Of a DNA stretch of 64,000 nt, positions 34,101-47,576 are shown piece after piece (the stretch's first letter is position 1; each line of letters opens with the position of its first letter). The notes beneath the pieces were generated by a model. That model ran no database searches and was not told the DNA's origin. It was given only the letters and a program-made list of their open reading frames with translations. Location of the stretch: NCBI GenBank assembly GCA_945910005.1, contig OX246741.1, forward strand, positions 4,671,946-4,735,945, written 5' to 3'. The stretch is from Isoperla grammatica. Taxonomy: Eukaryota; Arthropoda; Insecta; Plecoptera; Perlodidae. The translations under genes and the position numbers were made by a program.

Positions 34101-35576
34101 TATTGTCGTTACAACACACCAAATAGACTGGAACCACTTGTATAAAGCGCGTATGATGCAATGTGTTTACTTTATACGTACAAGCAATCCTTGGATATAC
34201 CGTCATGTTTAGCTATGTCCGCATCCGTGCACATTTTTGTTTGTATTTATTATGAATTACTAAAGAAAAATGTTAAAAAATATATGTTGGGTGATTTTTT
34301 TTAACTTTGAATATGCGTTTTTTAAATTTAACTCCACTTTTTGATTAAATCTGTTTTTTTTTTTAATTAAAATCGGTTTTAATTGATCTAAATAATTCCA
34401 AAATGGTAATTTAGATTTTATTTAATGAAAACCCCACTTGCAAATTGGAAAAAATGTGAAAATTATTTGAGTATTTAAAAATCTATCTTGTGGGGTCATT
34501 CCTGCGTCCAACACAGAAGATCAGTGTTCGACTCCTGGTTTAGCCTATTTTTTAAAGTTGTAGATTAAACCGTAATCTATAACTGGGACAAACCTCAAGA
34601 TTACATTTCAGAATTCGAACCCTGTAGTTGAGTCGCGTGTACCGTAGTCCGGCTTGTCGTACTAGCACCATAACTAGCGCTAGTGTCATTGAACACAAGT
34701 ATGACCCAGGCAAACTCACTAGAACTAAGACCAAAACAGTTAAATACTAGTGAATAGCTATTTTGTCTATTTGGCATTAGGTTACAAATCACTGAGGTCA
34801 ACCGCTCATTTGTAAGACTAACCTTTGTTTATAATTATAAATAATTACAGCTGGATAGTATATTATGTATATACTTATATACAAGTATGGTTATCGTGTT
34901 TTCAATTTATAGGTATTGTGGTAACTTTCTAGATGTAGTATGCAACCAATAATTGCGTTTAGGCTGGATAATTTGAATCGTATGCTCAGTATGAATGCAC
35001 AGCTAGCTTGGAAGCTCATTGCGTACTAATAAGTTTAACGCCAAGACGCACGTAGTTCCCTAAATGTGTCAGTGTTAAGTGATCTACGTGAAATGTCGGT
35101 GTCCTTGACAAATTTCTATTAAAATTACATCACTTATGAATTGTTCATTATTATTTTTTTTGCGAGGAGATAAAAAAAACTTGTAATGTCCAAGTTATCA
35201 AACTATATCCTGTTCAGTTACCCAAAGTACACACACAATAATAACGATACTCGTAGAGATTAGAAAGTGTGAAATTATTATGAATAGAAACTAATTTCAG
35301 CTGAAATGTGTCTGGCATTCTTATGTGTCAAACACATGATTAGAAACAGGTGTTTTGTTGCATGATGTAAGTAAACTCTGCTGCGTCAAACGTCAACAGT
35401 AACATTATTGTCAACAAGATATTAAATAAGCGTCAGATTGATTGTATAAAACCTAATGATTTGCGAAAGAAAACCGTCTACTACTATTTTAATTTTTTTA
35501 ATTTAAATGTTTTACAAATATAATATCAATACACGTGTATTATCGTTGTTATTATTATCGTCGGTGTTATTATTGT
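31145..35576. other. Intron 1, segment
   Basis: Non-coding. Holds a small perfect hairpin (gccattcac/gtgaatggc, 33270-33292). A tRNA-like minus-strand stretch around 33765-33826 contains the T-arm ctgggttcgattcccag and is followed by a T run. No exon recognised. Confidence 0.4.
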
Positions 35577-36070
35577 TGTCCGTGCAGCTTGTAAAAGTGC
35601 AGCATCGGAAGTGACTAGCGTAGTCCGGGCAGCTTGTAAAAGTGCAACATCAGAAGTGACTAGCGTAGTCCGTGCAGCTTGTAAAAGTGCAACATGACTA
35701 GCGTAGTCCGGGCAGCTTGTAAAAGTGCAACATGACTAGCGTAGTCCGTGCAGCTTGTAAAAGTGCAACATGACTAGCGTAGTCCGTGCAGCTTGTAAAA
35801 GTGCAACATGACTAGCGTAGTCCGTGCAGCTTGTAAAAGTGCAACATGACTAGCGTAGTCCGTGCAGCTTGTAAAAGTGCAACATCAGAAGTGACTAGCG
35901 TAGTCCGTGCAGCTTGTAAAAGTGCAACATGACTAGCGTAGTCCGCGCAGCTTGTAAAAGTGCAACATCAGAAGTGACTAGCGTAGTCCGTGCAGCTTGT
36001 AAAAGTGCAACATCAGAAGTGACTAGCGTAGTCCGTGCAGCTTGTAAAAGTGCAACATCGGAAGTGACTT
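35577..36070. repeat. 38/45-bp minisatellite, 12 units
   Basis: Twelve units of gtccgtgcagcttgtaaaag + tgcaacat...gactagcgta. Six carry an extra 7 bp (cagaagt or cggaagt) and six lack it. Order (+ = with): + + - - - - - + - + + +. Non-coding; open frames across it are spurious. Confidence 0.93.
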
Positions 36071-37381
36071 GCATGTCCACTCAATACGACTTGTAGCGGG
36101 ACATGATTTCACTTGTTGAAGCCCAGGCGAGCTGCATTCGGTTGCAATTATCACCAATGATGTAGGTTAGCGTTACATTTCCTCTACGAAGATAAATCTG
36201 CGTTTAATAAGTGACAGGAACTAAAAAAAAACTCTCACTTTCGCCAGTAATTCACAAAACAACAGATCATTCGTTCATGGATGCAGCTGTTACATCATGA
36301 TTAGGCTAAATAACTAGGAACTGGTACATCCGCTGGGTCTTGTGGTTTGACCATCCATTCATTACTATTACATAAACCAGACACCGAAGTAAACATTCAA
36401 ACATACTGTTCCCCGCTGTAAATATGAACACAAAAATTACGTTTTTATTTAACTAAATTTGTTCTAAATGTTATTCCAGGATTTTTTTAAAATTATTATC
36501 TTTTTGCAAGTATTTGTGTGTGGGGGGGGGGGGGGGGAGGAGGCAATGTTTTGGTCTGTTAAACGGTCTTCGTATAGTTGCTCGTTCTACAATAATGCGA
36601 ATGTACAAATGTCAAAACACACCTCATTAGTGCAGATTAACTTCACCGCCTTGGGCAGAGTGTCAGAATAAAAGTAGGCGAATCATCCATTAAATCAGTG
36701 TCATCATTAATGCTTGCGATATACGCAACTTTATAAAAAAGTTGAGTAGCGAAAATGAATTAGATTAATATGGTAGAAATTGGGTTACATGGCTAAGATT
36801 TGGAGGTAGAGCATGGGTATAAGCTTATAAAGCCAGTTATCAATAAATAACGTTGAGTTGTGACGGTGCAAGGACAGATAAGACATCAAATTCGCAATAG
36901 TAACAAGCGAATCATGTTCAACGCAGGCTTCTAGCCGACGTCTATGGTACCACACAAATCAATTAGCATGTGTTGTACATGTGTGTTAAAATCGAAAGAT
37001 CAACGCTTAAAAACGAAAATTTGATTTATTAACACAAAATCAACGACTTGGGAGCTACAAACAAAAATTTATATTTTTTACTACAAATACCTGCTTCTAA
37101 ACCCTCAAGTCAAACTAGAGTTTTATTGAAACCTGCAGGTACGCAGCAAGACTCCTGCATCAAAATTCCCAAAAATATTGAAAGTATAAGAAAGATACCA
37201 CTAAAATTAATTTTTAATTCAAATTAAGATTTATTTTCACCACAAATGCTCCAATTATCGTTACCGATAGTGACATAGACTCCAAACTTTCAAGACGAAG
37301 CCGTTACGGTTAATTAATATATTTTGTATTATTATTTACATTTCCGTGTCTCGAAAAAACGCGACTATCCATTTGTCTAGT

Positions 37382-37433
<52 letters not shown>

Positions 37434-39277
37434 GGTTGTTGGCCTTGGTTCCTTGAGAACAAAGTGAGCTGCGTCTCGATGTCATCATCATTATCGATTA
37501 AGTGGTCTGACGTAATAACACTGTACATCGTGAAATATTGTTAGCTCGAATATGGAGATTTGTTGACCTTTGACCGCGGGTCACGCGCGAGAAACAGTAT
37601 TCCGTCCGTACACTGACATTTAACAATGTTCGAAGAAGATGGGATCTATTGTAATCGTTATGTAATTGTGTAGCCACGCACTACACCTGCTCACGCACCT
37701 ACAACGCATCCATCACGGACAAGGCTAACCGGTATACAACAGATGAGGGCGGACAACTACTGATAGCATGGTAGCGTTTCTGTTCTTGTTTGGCGCACAC
37801 GTGTTCAAAATTAACTGACATTATAAAAAAATGTGTGTACGAAAAGGTAATGATTGCCGAGAAATATTTGCGGATGCAAAGTTAATGATTACCGATTGAA
37901 ACAACATGTTGTGTGTGGAAAGACGGATCTAACTACGTGATGTCGCTATCTTCAATCGTTCCTACTTGTATGTATTTATATCTAGTGAGACGAGAACAAA
38001 GGGTTTATTAGAAAGAATTGGAGAGAGAAGGTTGAGTGCATACTATAGTCATCGTACAACATCTTCGGTAATGCTTCTGTCACGGGTGGGTGAGCGGCAG
38101 CCAACAAGCGACCGTGGCTAATTCAAATACCTGCTCGGGTTGGCCGAGACCGTAAGCACTTCATTGATTGATGACGAAAGCATTACCAAAGTTATTGTAA
38201 GACAACTTTATACAGTTCGTGAACGATGTACAGCTTCGATCGGCAGGACTGCGTTATCTCACCTCGTATCTTAAGTAAACCACACTTTATCGAAAATTAC
38301 ATTAATATATTTTTATACTCTGTAAAAGAGATTGAAACTAAACAAAAAAAAGCAGGTTTTAATTAGTCTTTCTATGACGACCACAACGAGTCACGAGTGT
38401 AATATATTGCAAAGAAACGTTTACTCACAAAATAATTCGATGGTCTGGCTGCGTTAATGATCTCACATCCATCATAATTAAGGAATGTCTAACGAAACAA
38501 ATGAAAGAGATTAAGGTATAGGTAAAAAAAGCATATTTTTCCGACTTCAACTGCCTTCAAGACGAACTATAGTGTTCTTGTATAATACCCAATACCGATC
38601 GCTGATTGGTCAAAGTCACTCGCCTATGACGAACGCATCTGTGAGGTTGCTTCGGGACAAGTATATGTTCAAGTGGGCTAACACCGAAACTATTTCAACG
38701 ATGTGCAACTCAAATCCCCTCACAACATACACGCACATATTTCTGTCACTGTAATAACCGAATGAATTAATCATATGCGTAGATTCGCTCGGCTATTTGA
38801 GTCGGTCCATAACGTCGAGCTAGGCGCGTAGAGAAACGCACAACTTTCCAACGCGTGAGCATGTGCGTACACATTGCGACGTACTAAGTGCGTGTACTAC
38901 CATATATAGAGGATTCAAAAAGCGTCTCTTGACTTAGGAAACAAGAATATAACAGAAATAATGAATAATGATAATGCAGTATACAATACAATAAAATAAC
39001 TAAACTTTAAGATATCCCTAAATTGAATTGATGTCATATTTTTTGTTATTGGGTTCAATAATTGTTTAGAATGAATTAATTCGTGAAGTGACAATCGTAC
39101 AATTACAATGTACGACAGTTTTTACATTCATTGATTAGCTGATACATTTATCAATATCTTGAAACGTTATCAAGATAACACAAATAATAAAACCCATGTT
39201 AATGTGTTGCCAAACTGTTTAGTTGTTTATCCATGTGTACCCCAACTAAAAACGGTTGTGAACCTCATACGGAGCGA
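36071..39277. other. Intron 1, segment
   Basis: Holds a 16-G run (36522-36537) and a (TTG)17-like microsatellite at 37382-37433. On the minus strand the latter would read as polyglutamine inside a 72-codon ORF with no recognisable domain. Nothing else seen. Confidence 0.45.
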
Positions 39278-40415
39278 GAAACTCCACTCATGACGTCACA
39301 GTAAGTTACTTGTGGTCGCAGCAAGAGTGAGACATCATCACGTCCTGCTCAACACAGCGAGGAACTCCACTCATGACGTCACAGTCAGTTACTTGTCGTC
39401 GCAGCAAGAGTGAAACATCATCACGTCCAGCTCAACATAGCGAGGAACTCCACTCATGACGTCACAGTAAGTTACTTGTCGTCGCAGCAAGAGTGAAACA
39501 TCATCACGTCCAGCTCAACACAGCGAGGAACTCCACTCATGACGTCACAGTAAGTTACTTGTCGTCGCAGCAAGAGTGAAACATCATCACGTCCAGCTCA
39601 ACACAGCGAGGAACTCCACTCATGACGTCACAGTAAGTTACTTGTCGTCGCATGAAGAGTGAAACATCATCACGTCCAGCTCAACACAGCGAGGAACTCC
39701 ACTCATGACGTCACAGTCAGTTACTTGTCGTCGCAGCAAGAGTGAGACATCACCACGTCCTGCTCAACACAGCGAGGAACTCCACTCATGACGTCACAGT
39801 AAGTTACTTGTCGTCGCAGCAAGAGTGAAACATCATCACGTCCAGCTCAACACAGCGAGGAACTCCACTCATGACGTCACAGTCAGTTACTTGTCGTCGC
39901 AGCAAGAGTGAAACATCATCACGTCCTGCTCAACACAGCGAGGAACTCCACTCATGACGTCACAGTAAGTTACTTGTCGTCGCATGAAGAGTGAAACATC
40001 ATCACGTCCTGCTCAACACAGCGAGGAACTCCACTCATGACGTCACAGTCAGTTACTTGTCGTCGCATGAAGAGTGAAACATCATCACGTCCAGCTCAAC
40101 ACAGCGAGGAACTCCACTCATGACGTCACAGTCAGTTACTTGTCGTCGCAGCAAGAGTGAACCATCATCACGTCCAGCTCAACACAGCGAGGAACTCCAC
40201 TCATGACGTTACAGTCAGTTACTTGTCGTCGCAGCAAGAGTGAAACATCATCACGTCCTGCTCAACACAGCGAGGAACTCCACTCATGACGTCACAGTAA
40301 GTTACTTGTGGTCGCATCAAGAGTGAAACATCATCACGTCCAGCTCAACACAGCGAGGAACTCCACTCATGACGTCACAGTAAGTTACTTGTGGTCGCAG
40401 CAAGAGTGAACCATC
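39278..40415. repeat. 83-bp satellite-like array, 14 copies, each with a CRE palindrome
   Basis: Units start every 83 bp from 39278 (ggaactccactcatgacgtc, then acagtaagttacttgtcgtc and gcagcaagagtgaaacatca). Thirteen of 14 units keep the perfect TGACGTCA palindrome; the twelfth (at about 40204) reads TGACGTTA. TGACGTCA is the consensus site of CREB/ATF bZIP factors. A regulatory role is inference. Confidence 0.95.
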
Positions 40416-40756
40416 ACACCCGCTCGGTAGAAAGAGAGACAACCTTGTACGTGATCTTAAGTGAGTAGTGTACAACTTTCTCGATAACCTCATTGCCTCC
40501 TTTCAAACACATCGCGTCGCGTTCTGACATAAGATTGTCTCGCACTACCTCGAGGCGGGAAGATCTGCCTACACTAAGAAATAATAATGTCAGTTCTCTG
40601 TCTGTATTCGCTTGTACGTCGTAAACATGGCTTATAATGTCGGCTTACACAACGTTATAAGGTTTTCATACAATTACTATAGAAAACAATGTTATAGTGT
40701 TCATACACGGTGCAACTAATATTCATCCAACTAATGGGAAACATATAATTATACTG

Positions 40757-41058
40757 CCAGTGGCGTAACCAGAAAGTGACAACAAAGGGGTTGGAGGGGG
40801 GCGAACAGTCCGAAAAGACAGGGGGGTGGGGGCCTAAAGCTTCAACCGCTGGTGGCCTTTTCCGAAGACGAATATAATAATTGGTTGAATTGTTTAATAA
40901 TTTGGTGCTCGTGAGAGCTGGAAAGAAAAATCAGAAATGTAATCATATAAAATTGAATAGTCTTCTCTCCCTTCTCCTTCACACTAGTATTTTTTTGGGG
41001 GGATGGGAGGTGGGCGAACACCATATAATCTTCTATCCTCTTATGGACACGCCACTGG
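40757..41058. mobile_element. hAT non-autonomous element with 8-bp target duplication
   Basis: Begins CCAGTGGCGTAACC and ends GGACACGCCACTGG, the CAGTGGCG-type terminus frequent in hAT elements. Flanked by TTATACTG (40749-40756) and TTATGCTG (41059-41066), 8-bp direct repeats differing at one base. 302 bp with G-rich interior and no transposase. Confidence 0.85.
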
Positions 41059-44000
41059 TTATGCTGCTGGCATCATATAGCGTCACGGAACTTGAGGCAT
41101 TGCCATCAAAACATGGGCTGGGTTATTTACCCCCGCAAGGACTGTTTGCATTGCGACAAACAAACAACGGTTCGTCTGCTAAGTGAGCTGACAGATAGTT
41201 GAACGTTGGCAATCTTGCTTTAGTAAATAGCTGTAATTATATGTGTATTCTTCTCAATAGTTGACCATACACAGCACAACACTCGTGTTTGGGCTATAAT
41301 TTAATTAGAACAAGACAGTTTTAAAAGTAAATTGTAGTCTAATAAATCTGTAATAACTTATTTTCTATAAAATCTGAAAAAAATTCCACATAATATCTTA
41401 GCCCCACTGTGTAGCCCCATGATCTATAACAATATTTCGAGAAATATTATTAGATCGTGGTGTAGCCCCATAAACATTATCTGATACACAAAAAGATATA
41501 GTTAGAGCGTAGTCCTGATTTAGCCCCTAGTGTGTCCCGTTTTAGCCCCATTGGCGGGGTAAAATGGGACATCAATAACTATCATATTATACACAAATGA
41601 ATCATTTTTTGAGATAACGCCTGTTGATTTACTAAGATCAACCCAAAATACATCAGGTAAAACAAAATATCACGTGATATGTGGTAAAACTAACCCGGAT
41701 CATCCTAATCCCAAGTATAACGGTTACTTTTGGTGAGTGATATTCTAGCCCAGCTGACTAAACTGTTAGAACGAAGGCAATATTTGTGTCTAGACAGATA
41801 AAAACTCTTCCCGACCTAGTTTGTTCATCTTGCGTTTGAAAACCTTTTGATAAACGTTGCTTTGAACATAGACCTAAAATCCTGCAGACCCGTTCTATCC
41901 TGATGTGAGCGCAACATTGCCACCTACAGGTGAAACGCATCTTAAACACACAAACGCACTTTAAGGTGTCTAAATAACGCTTTACAAACGCAGTGGCTTC
42001 ATAGGTGTAGAGAACTTATGGCGTATCCAAGGACGTTTCAGCATCTTTAAACAACTCGACAGCACTTTTGTCTGTCTGCCTACTGATTTTCATTTGTTTG
42101 GTTGAATATTATTTGTATATGCGCTTTACTCATTGTATTAATGTTTGCTAACATTCAACGTGTAAGGCCGCAAACGACTGAAAGTTTGGTAAAAAAAACA
42201 AAGATCATTTTCTCTAACGTGCACAAAAACATATTGCTATTGGTTTTTTATAGACAGCCTACTGACACAGTTGAAATACGTTTCAAAAGGGCAAATTGTC
42301 GATGGTGCGATATTGAGTAATGAGTTACAGTGATGTTCAAAAGAGTGGACCTATCTATTAAGTATTAATTATGCCCATTAGTGGCGTGGGTAACGTTTGT
42401 ATGATAGTGTTACCAAATTTTATATTTGTGTATAAAAATGAAGATGACCAAATAGTTCAGAAAAATTAGGTTCTTGATAAACCTAGTAATTAATAAACTG
42501 AAAAATATATTGCTAATATTTCTTGAATACAAACTAATGACCGATATTTTAGTAGAGCTATGTTCATAGGGTTCGGGGAGGAGTGTAATTGTATGTAAGA
42601 TATTAGTGTCATTGCTTTCTTTAGTATGAAGTATGAACACAGTATAGTTAAAACATCGCTACCAAATTTCAATGTTGTTCATTTATTGAAGTAATAGGGA
42701 ATATGCATGTTAATTTTTTTCGTCGTAACCAAATTAATGACGATGTTATGAAGTCAAAAATATTTCATTTTCCCATTTTCTTAAATACTTTCAGTCAAGA
42801 AAGTGAGCTGAAAATGTCACAAATAATTATGGCGGGAAAAACAGGTCATGACGTCAGAACTGACTAATATCAATCAGCCTATCACGCAAAGATAATCAAA
42901 GATCGTATTTATGTCGAATATCTCACTAAAATGAGTGTATTTATATTGTTATTCGGTTCCAAAATGAATAATAATGGTGTCCAACAATTAATTTACACCA
43001 CTGGTATGATTATTTGTAATAATGTATCATTATTTTTGCGTTTATAGTAATTTTGTGCAGAGATCGGACAACAATGAATACGTTGTTTTTCCGATAATTG
43101 TGTAGTGTTGCAAGGCGGTGATTGGCAAACTCATTCATAAACAGTGATTTTTAGTCAGTTATGACGTAACCATCCGTTTCACGATAGAAGTCCGGGAAAG
43201 GAAACATGTCAAACTTTGTAACGTTATAAAAATCGAACTGTGACATTTTGAAATGGGAAAAGTATGTTGCCGGTATTTGTAGATAAGGGCCTATCTATTT
43301 CATATGATCGAACTAATATCGGGAAATGTGGTATATTCCCTATTCTATAATATAATTATCTACCTCTTCCTTATAACATATAGTTTATCAGCTCCTACCA
43401 CCAAATCTCAACAAAATTACAAATTATTCTGAGACACACTTAGTTAGGTGGGTGATTATAATCTGTGTATTTATACTATACATGTGACATTTATTCTGGT
43501 GACAATAATGGTGTAAGTTTCATAACATCCGGCCTAGAAATGATCAGGAAATTATTATTTTTTACTCTTGGTCTTGTAAACTTTTATTAACGTGTTTCCA
43601 TTACGTGAATAAAAATAGGCCATTATAAAATAATAGGTTACTCACGACATTGTCCACATTTTTTGTGTCGTCATGAGTTCTAAACATATGCGTCACAACT
43701 ACCTGCTACACATTGCTTCGTTTTGACAACCTGTTCACTGAATATAAGAACTTCCTAGTTGACCGGTCTAACATTATGCAATGTCCTCGTTATTCGGTGG
43801 TCTTATTGTCTGTGATATAACTCAAAGAATGTTGTGTCCTGTCTATTGGACGGTTACCAAGCTTCGGAGATATGGGTTTTATAGAGCAACAGCTGTGAAG
43901 AATAACCTCATGATAATGAGCCTCATTCAGGTTAAGTTAAATCATCTTTTATCTCTATACATTTATCTCCAGTATATGTATCACGTATACAAGACCACGT

Positions 44001-44151
44001 ATGTACCACACGGTACAAAGTGCTTCTCGTCTCAATAGCACAATATTCATCGAAACCACTTTTTTAATTCAGTTTTATATCTGAATAGGTTTGACATTAA
44101 ATAAATTAACAACCAATAATTTTAATAGGCAATGATAATGATAATTATGAT
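41059..44151. other. Intron 1, segment
   Basis: Non-coding. Holds a 39-bp imperfect hairpin at 41533-41571 (tgtcccgttttagcccc / ggggtaaaatgggaca) preceded by several agcccca phrases. An isolated TGACGTCA lies near 42850. No exon recognised. Confidence 0.4.
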
Positions 44152-44271
<120 letters not shown>

Positions 44272-44829
44272 ATAATGTTAATATACGCGACATTCCAGAC
44301 ACTGTCTTGATCCGTCGTCAGACGATAAATAATGGTTAGCTCGGGGATTTCCTGTACAGTTATATTATATATATAAATTAGCAAATATTTTCGTTTACAT
44401 CCTCACTGCAGTATGCTCTGTTTTTGCAATGTCCATCAGTGCCAGATAAATGTCTTTATGTTTTACCTGGTTTTAGATTTAAATTGCCATAGTTGCTGAC
44501 GTATGCTTACCTAGTTATCTTTCTCGGTTAACCCTACAATTATACAAAATGATCGCGTATAACTGCAGTCGGCCTAGATTTAAATACACATATCTATAAT
44601 TATGCTGACCTTAGTGTAGAGAATCAACCTTCATCAGCTACCTCGTTCCAGAAATAGGCGGACCAAACAAGGCCAATGACTTCTTGGCTTACCGGGTTGA
44701 CTAAATTCCGTCTCCGCTCAATTGAAATGTGAATGGGGCGAACAGACACCGCATCACATAGGCTTGAGTCACTGACTATCATACGTCATGTTCGTCATCG
44801 TGCACATTGGACTATATTGCGTTTTATGT

Positions 44830-44850
44830 GGGGGGGGGGGGGGGGGGGGG
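44830..44850. repeat. 21-base G homopolymer
   Basis: A pure G run, one of ten runs of at least 12 G or C in the window. Confidence 0.95.
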
Positions 44851-44965
44851 AGTATGTAGGAGTGATTTGGATACTGATCCAAGGGATTTGAGTACGAATC
44901 CCATTTATAAGATTGCCTTCATCGTCCTAAAAAAAAAAATGAAACAGAAATAAATACATAGAGAA

Positions 44966-44972
44966 AGAACGA

Positions 44973-45012
<40 letters not shown>

Positions 45013-45013
45013 G

Positions 45014-45112
<99 letters not shown>

Positions 45113-45113
45113 A
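44966..45113. repeat. (GAAA)n microsatellite
   Basis: About 36 units with one interruption (gagag near 45012). The long minus-strand ORF of FLSF repeats across it is an artefact. Confidence 0.97.
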
Positions 45114-45607
45114 TGTGTATTTATAGCCAATCAGTTTCAGTTACAAGAACTGATTTACAATTTGGTATGACGGCTCCAATTAAGTCAGTATATAAAGTAT
45201 AAGATAGATAGGTAAGGCAGTAAGTATGGATAGAGTAAAGACCCACGAGCTAGAGCCAGAGCCGCACAAAACAACACCCAAACGCACAGCAAGCAATACA
45301 GCTGAAAGTGAAAGATCACTGGTATTCTTCAACCTGTCGTACGACGAATGCTAAAACAGCTTGTTGACATGGAGCCGATAACGACACGTCAAACATCAAC
45401 AGGTAGCAGCCACTAAGTGGCCCAAGTGGCATTAAACACTATCGCCACGCACTTTCAGCAAGTACAGGTGCTAATAGAGTTGTCACTCGCGACATTTTTA
45501 CGGCACGCATTTACGTGTTCCGTGTTTGTGACGCCGTGCAGAATAAGTTTCGCTTTACCTTGTCTATTGTCCACTACACACACTGAAATGTCTCAGTGAA
45601 GACGTAC

Positions 45608-45823
45608 GAACCTATAACGGTAGCTCAGCGGTAAGGGGCGATACTCTAATTCGGGAGGTCGTCGATTCAAAACTGGCCACTGGTTATCGTGACTGAAGGT
45701 TTGTGCGAGGTTTTCCTCAGTCGTAAAAGCAGGTTTTGAGCTGGGATTGAGTTCTCGAACATTCTTTCCCAACAATAAACACCCTACCTAACAGTTAGAA
45801 GAGGTGACTCAGGTAAAGATTTG
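45608..45823 (+). repeat. tRNA-derived SINE, copy 4
   Basis: Best preserved A box of the family (tagctcagcgg), then gatactctaattcgggaggt, a decayed B box (gtcgattcaaaac), ttcctcagtcgta, gctgggattgag and gaagaggtgactcaggtaaag. Confidence 0.75.
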
Positions 45824-47267
45824 TGCACGATGTAAAGTGAGTGTATGCAACACCCCTCTACGACGACGCCGAAATAGGGCCTACAAGCACAAGTATAGGT
45901 TGTTTCTATGGAAAACACTACATTATATTAATTGTTCAAATGCATCCAAACAGAGTGGACACATAATATCGTATGTATAACATAGAGACATTCCTTCCTG
46001 ATAGATATTTTAACTTCCTATGCGAATCACTTGACGTGTTGCGTTACGTTATACGTTACGCGACAATGGTAAGTTACGCATGATTCTTGGCAGTCCTATC
46101 ATATAGTAGTGTCTGCAATCTATTCGTCGGATGAAATGTATGCCATGAGTTGATATCTTCCGAGAATAACAATCATTGAACAGTTTTCAAATTCTCTTTA
46201 ATGCATCTCATTAGTAAGTTACTAAATGACGCAACAGCGCAATCAACCAAATGTTTTAAATTGACAAAACCTGTTTGTAAAAGCAGAATTATCATTATAA
46301 TGTACTAATTGTGTTTGTATCCTCATAAGTTCGTTGTATTTCATTATTTTTAGAACAATACATGAGTTATTATTTGTGTGTTGATGCACTTCATATAAAC
46401 TTGGTCAAACCCGGTGTATTTCCACTGTGTTAAAAACAAAAAAATAATTAAATTAACAGTTATTCATATTTCCTCCAAACCAATTCTGTTCGATTCGTTG
46501 TGCCCTCCTTTCTATAGTATTCACTCGTTGCAAGTTCGAGACCCAATTTCTTATCTCATTTATCTTATATCGCTGTTCCCAGCCTAAAATAAAGTACTTC
46601 AAGCAATTTAGATTTAGAAACTTAGTTAATACGTAGTTTAAACAAAAATTACTGTCTCCAAAATTTTTTTTACACAAATTTAACCTCCTTGGTGTTATTA
46701 AAATTCCGCCTACCTCTTCTGATGCCTCCCAAATACATTAGCTTGTTTAGATTAGACATGGAGACAGACTAAGGAGTGCCCAACGGCTGAGAGAGCGATG
46801 CAGTCCCATCTCCCATCATTCACCTTGAGAGAGGAGCACGTTGCGAAACATTCCATCAGTTTTACCGGTGGTCGGAATCGACAGACGATCCCCGAACCAT
46901 CTTTTATCTATCGTGTTACGCTGAGCAACGTAGCGTAACATCAATCAGTCTCCCAAAGAAAGTTATGTAATCGTATCACACCACGAAAGTAGCGAACCTA
47001 GGGCAATGTGACACGTACTTCCGTACATAATATATGCGCACTGTTTTTATAGATGTGTAATTGCAAGCGAGCATAAGAATGACGCAGCGGTATAGCCCGC
47101 GCGAGTCTGGGTACGCGGAGAAAGTGAAGAGGTGTTGGTAGAGAGAGAGAGAGAGATAACGAGACATGCTTGAGGACCATTGCATCATCATGATATTTCC
47201 TATCATATGGGATCGTACGAATTTTTCGATCTCATGTTTCCGCATTGTATTGTGATGCAGGTAGACC
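45824..47267. other. Intron 1, segment
   Basis: Non-coding; a (GA)8 run lies near 47139-47154. A 74-codon minus-strand ORF at 46453-46677 has no recognisable domain. Nothing else seen. Confidence 0.35.
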
Positions 47268-47576
47268 CATCTTTTTATCAGACGTGTGTGTATCTGCGTT
47301 ATGGTGTAGCCTAGTGCAAGGTCTGTTTGCCGCCTAGCAAAGGCTCGTCGAATCACGTTTGACCTGGGCGGAGATCAAATAGACATTGGGAAGGGCATGA
47401 TGCAAGTCGTCCATCTTTTTATCAGACGTGTGTTTATCTATGTCATGGTGTAGCCTAGTGCAAGGTCTGTTTGCCGCCTAGCAAAGGCTCGTCGAACCAC
47501 GTTTGACCTAGGCGGAGATCAAATAGACATTGGGAAGGGCATGATGCAAGTCGTCCATCTTTTTATCAGACGTGTG
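47268..47576. repeat. 144-bp tandem duplication, 2.1 copies
   Basis: The unit starting catctttttatcagacgtgt occurs at 47268, 47412 and (20 bp only) 47556. The copies differ at about five positions, so the duplication is recent. Confidence 0.93.

Noticed and set aside
33961..34212. Overlapping ORFs on both strands
   Set aside because: No domain similarity and no splice context.
37310..37528. Minus-strand ORF with a run of about 17 glutamines
   Set aside because: The glutamines come from a (TTG)n microsatellite; flanking residues match no domain and no good splice sites were seen.
39278..40415. CRISPR array
   Set aside because: A continuous 83-bp tandem repeat with no variable spacers, in a eukaryotic intron.
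44927..45130. FLSF-repeat ORF on the minus strand
   Set aside because: Translation of the (GAAA)n microsatellite.
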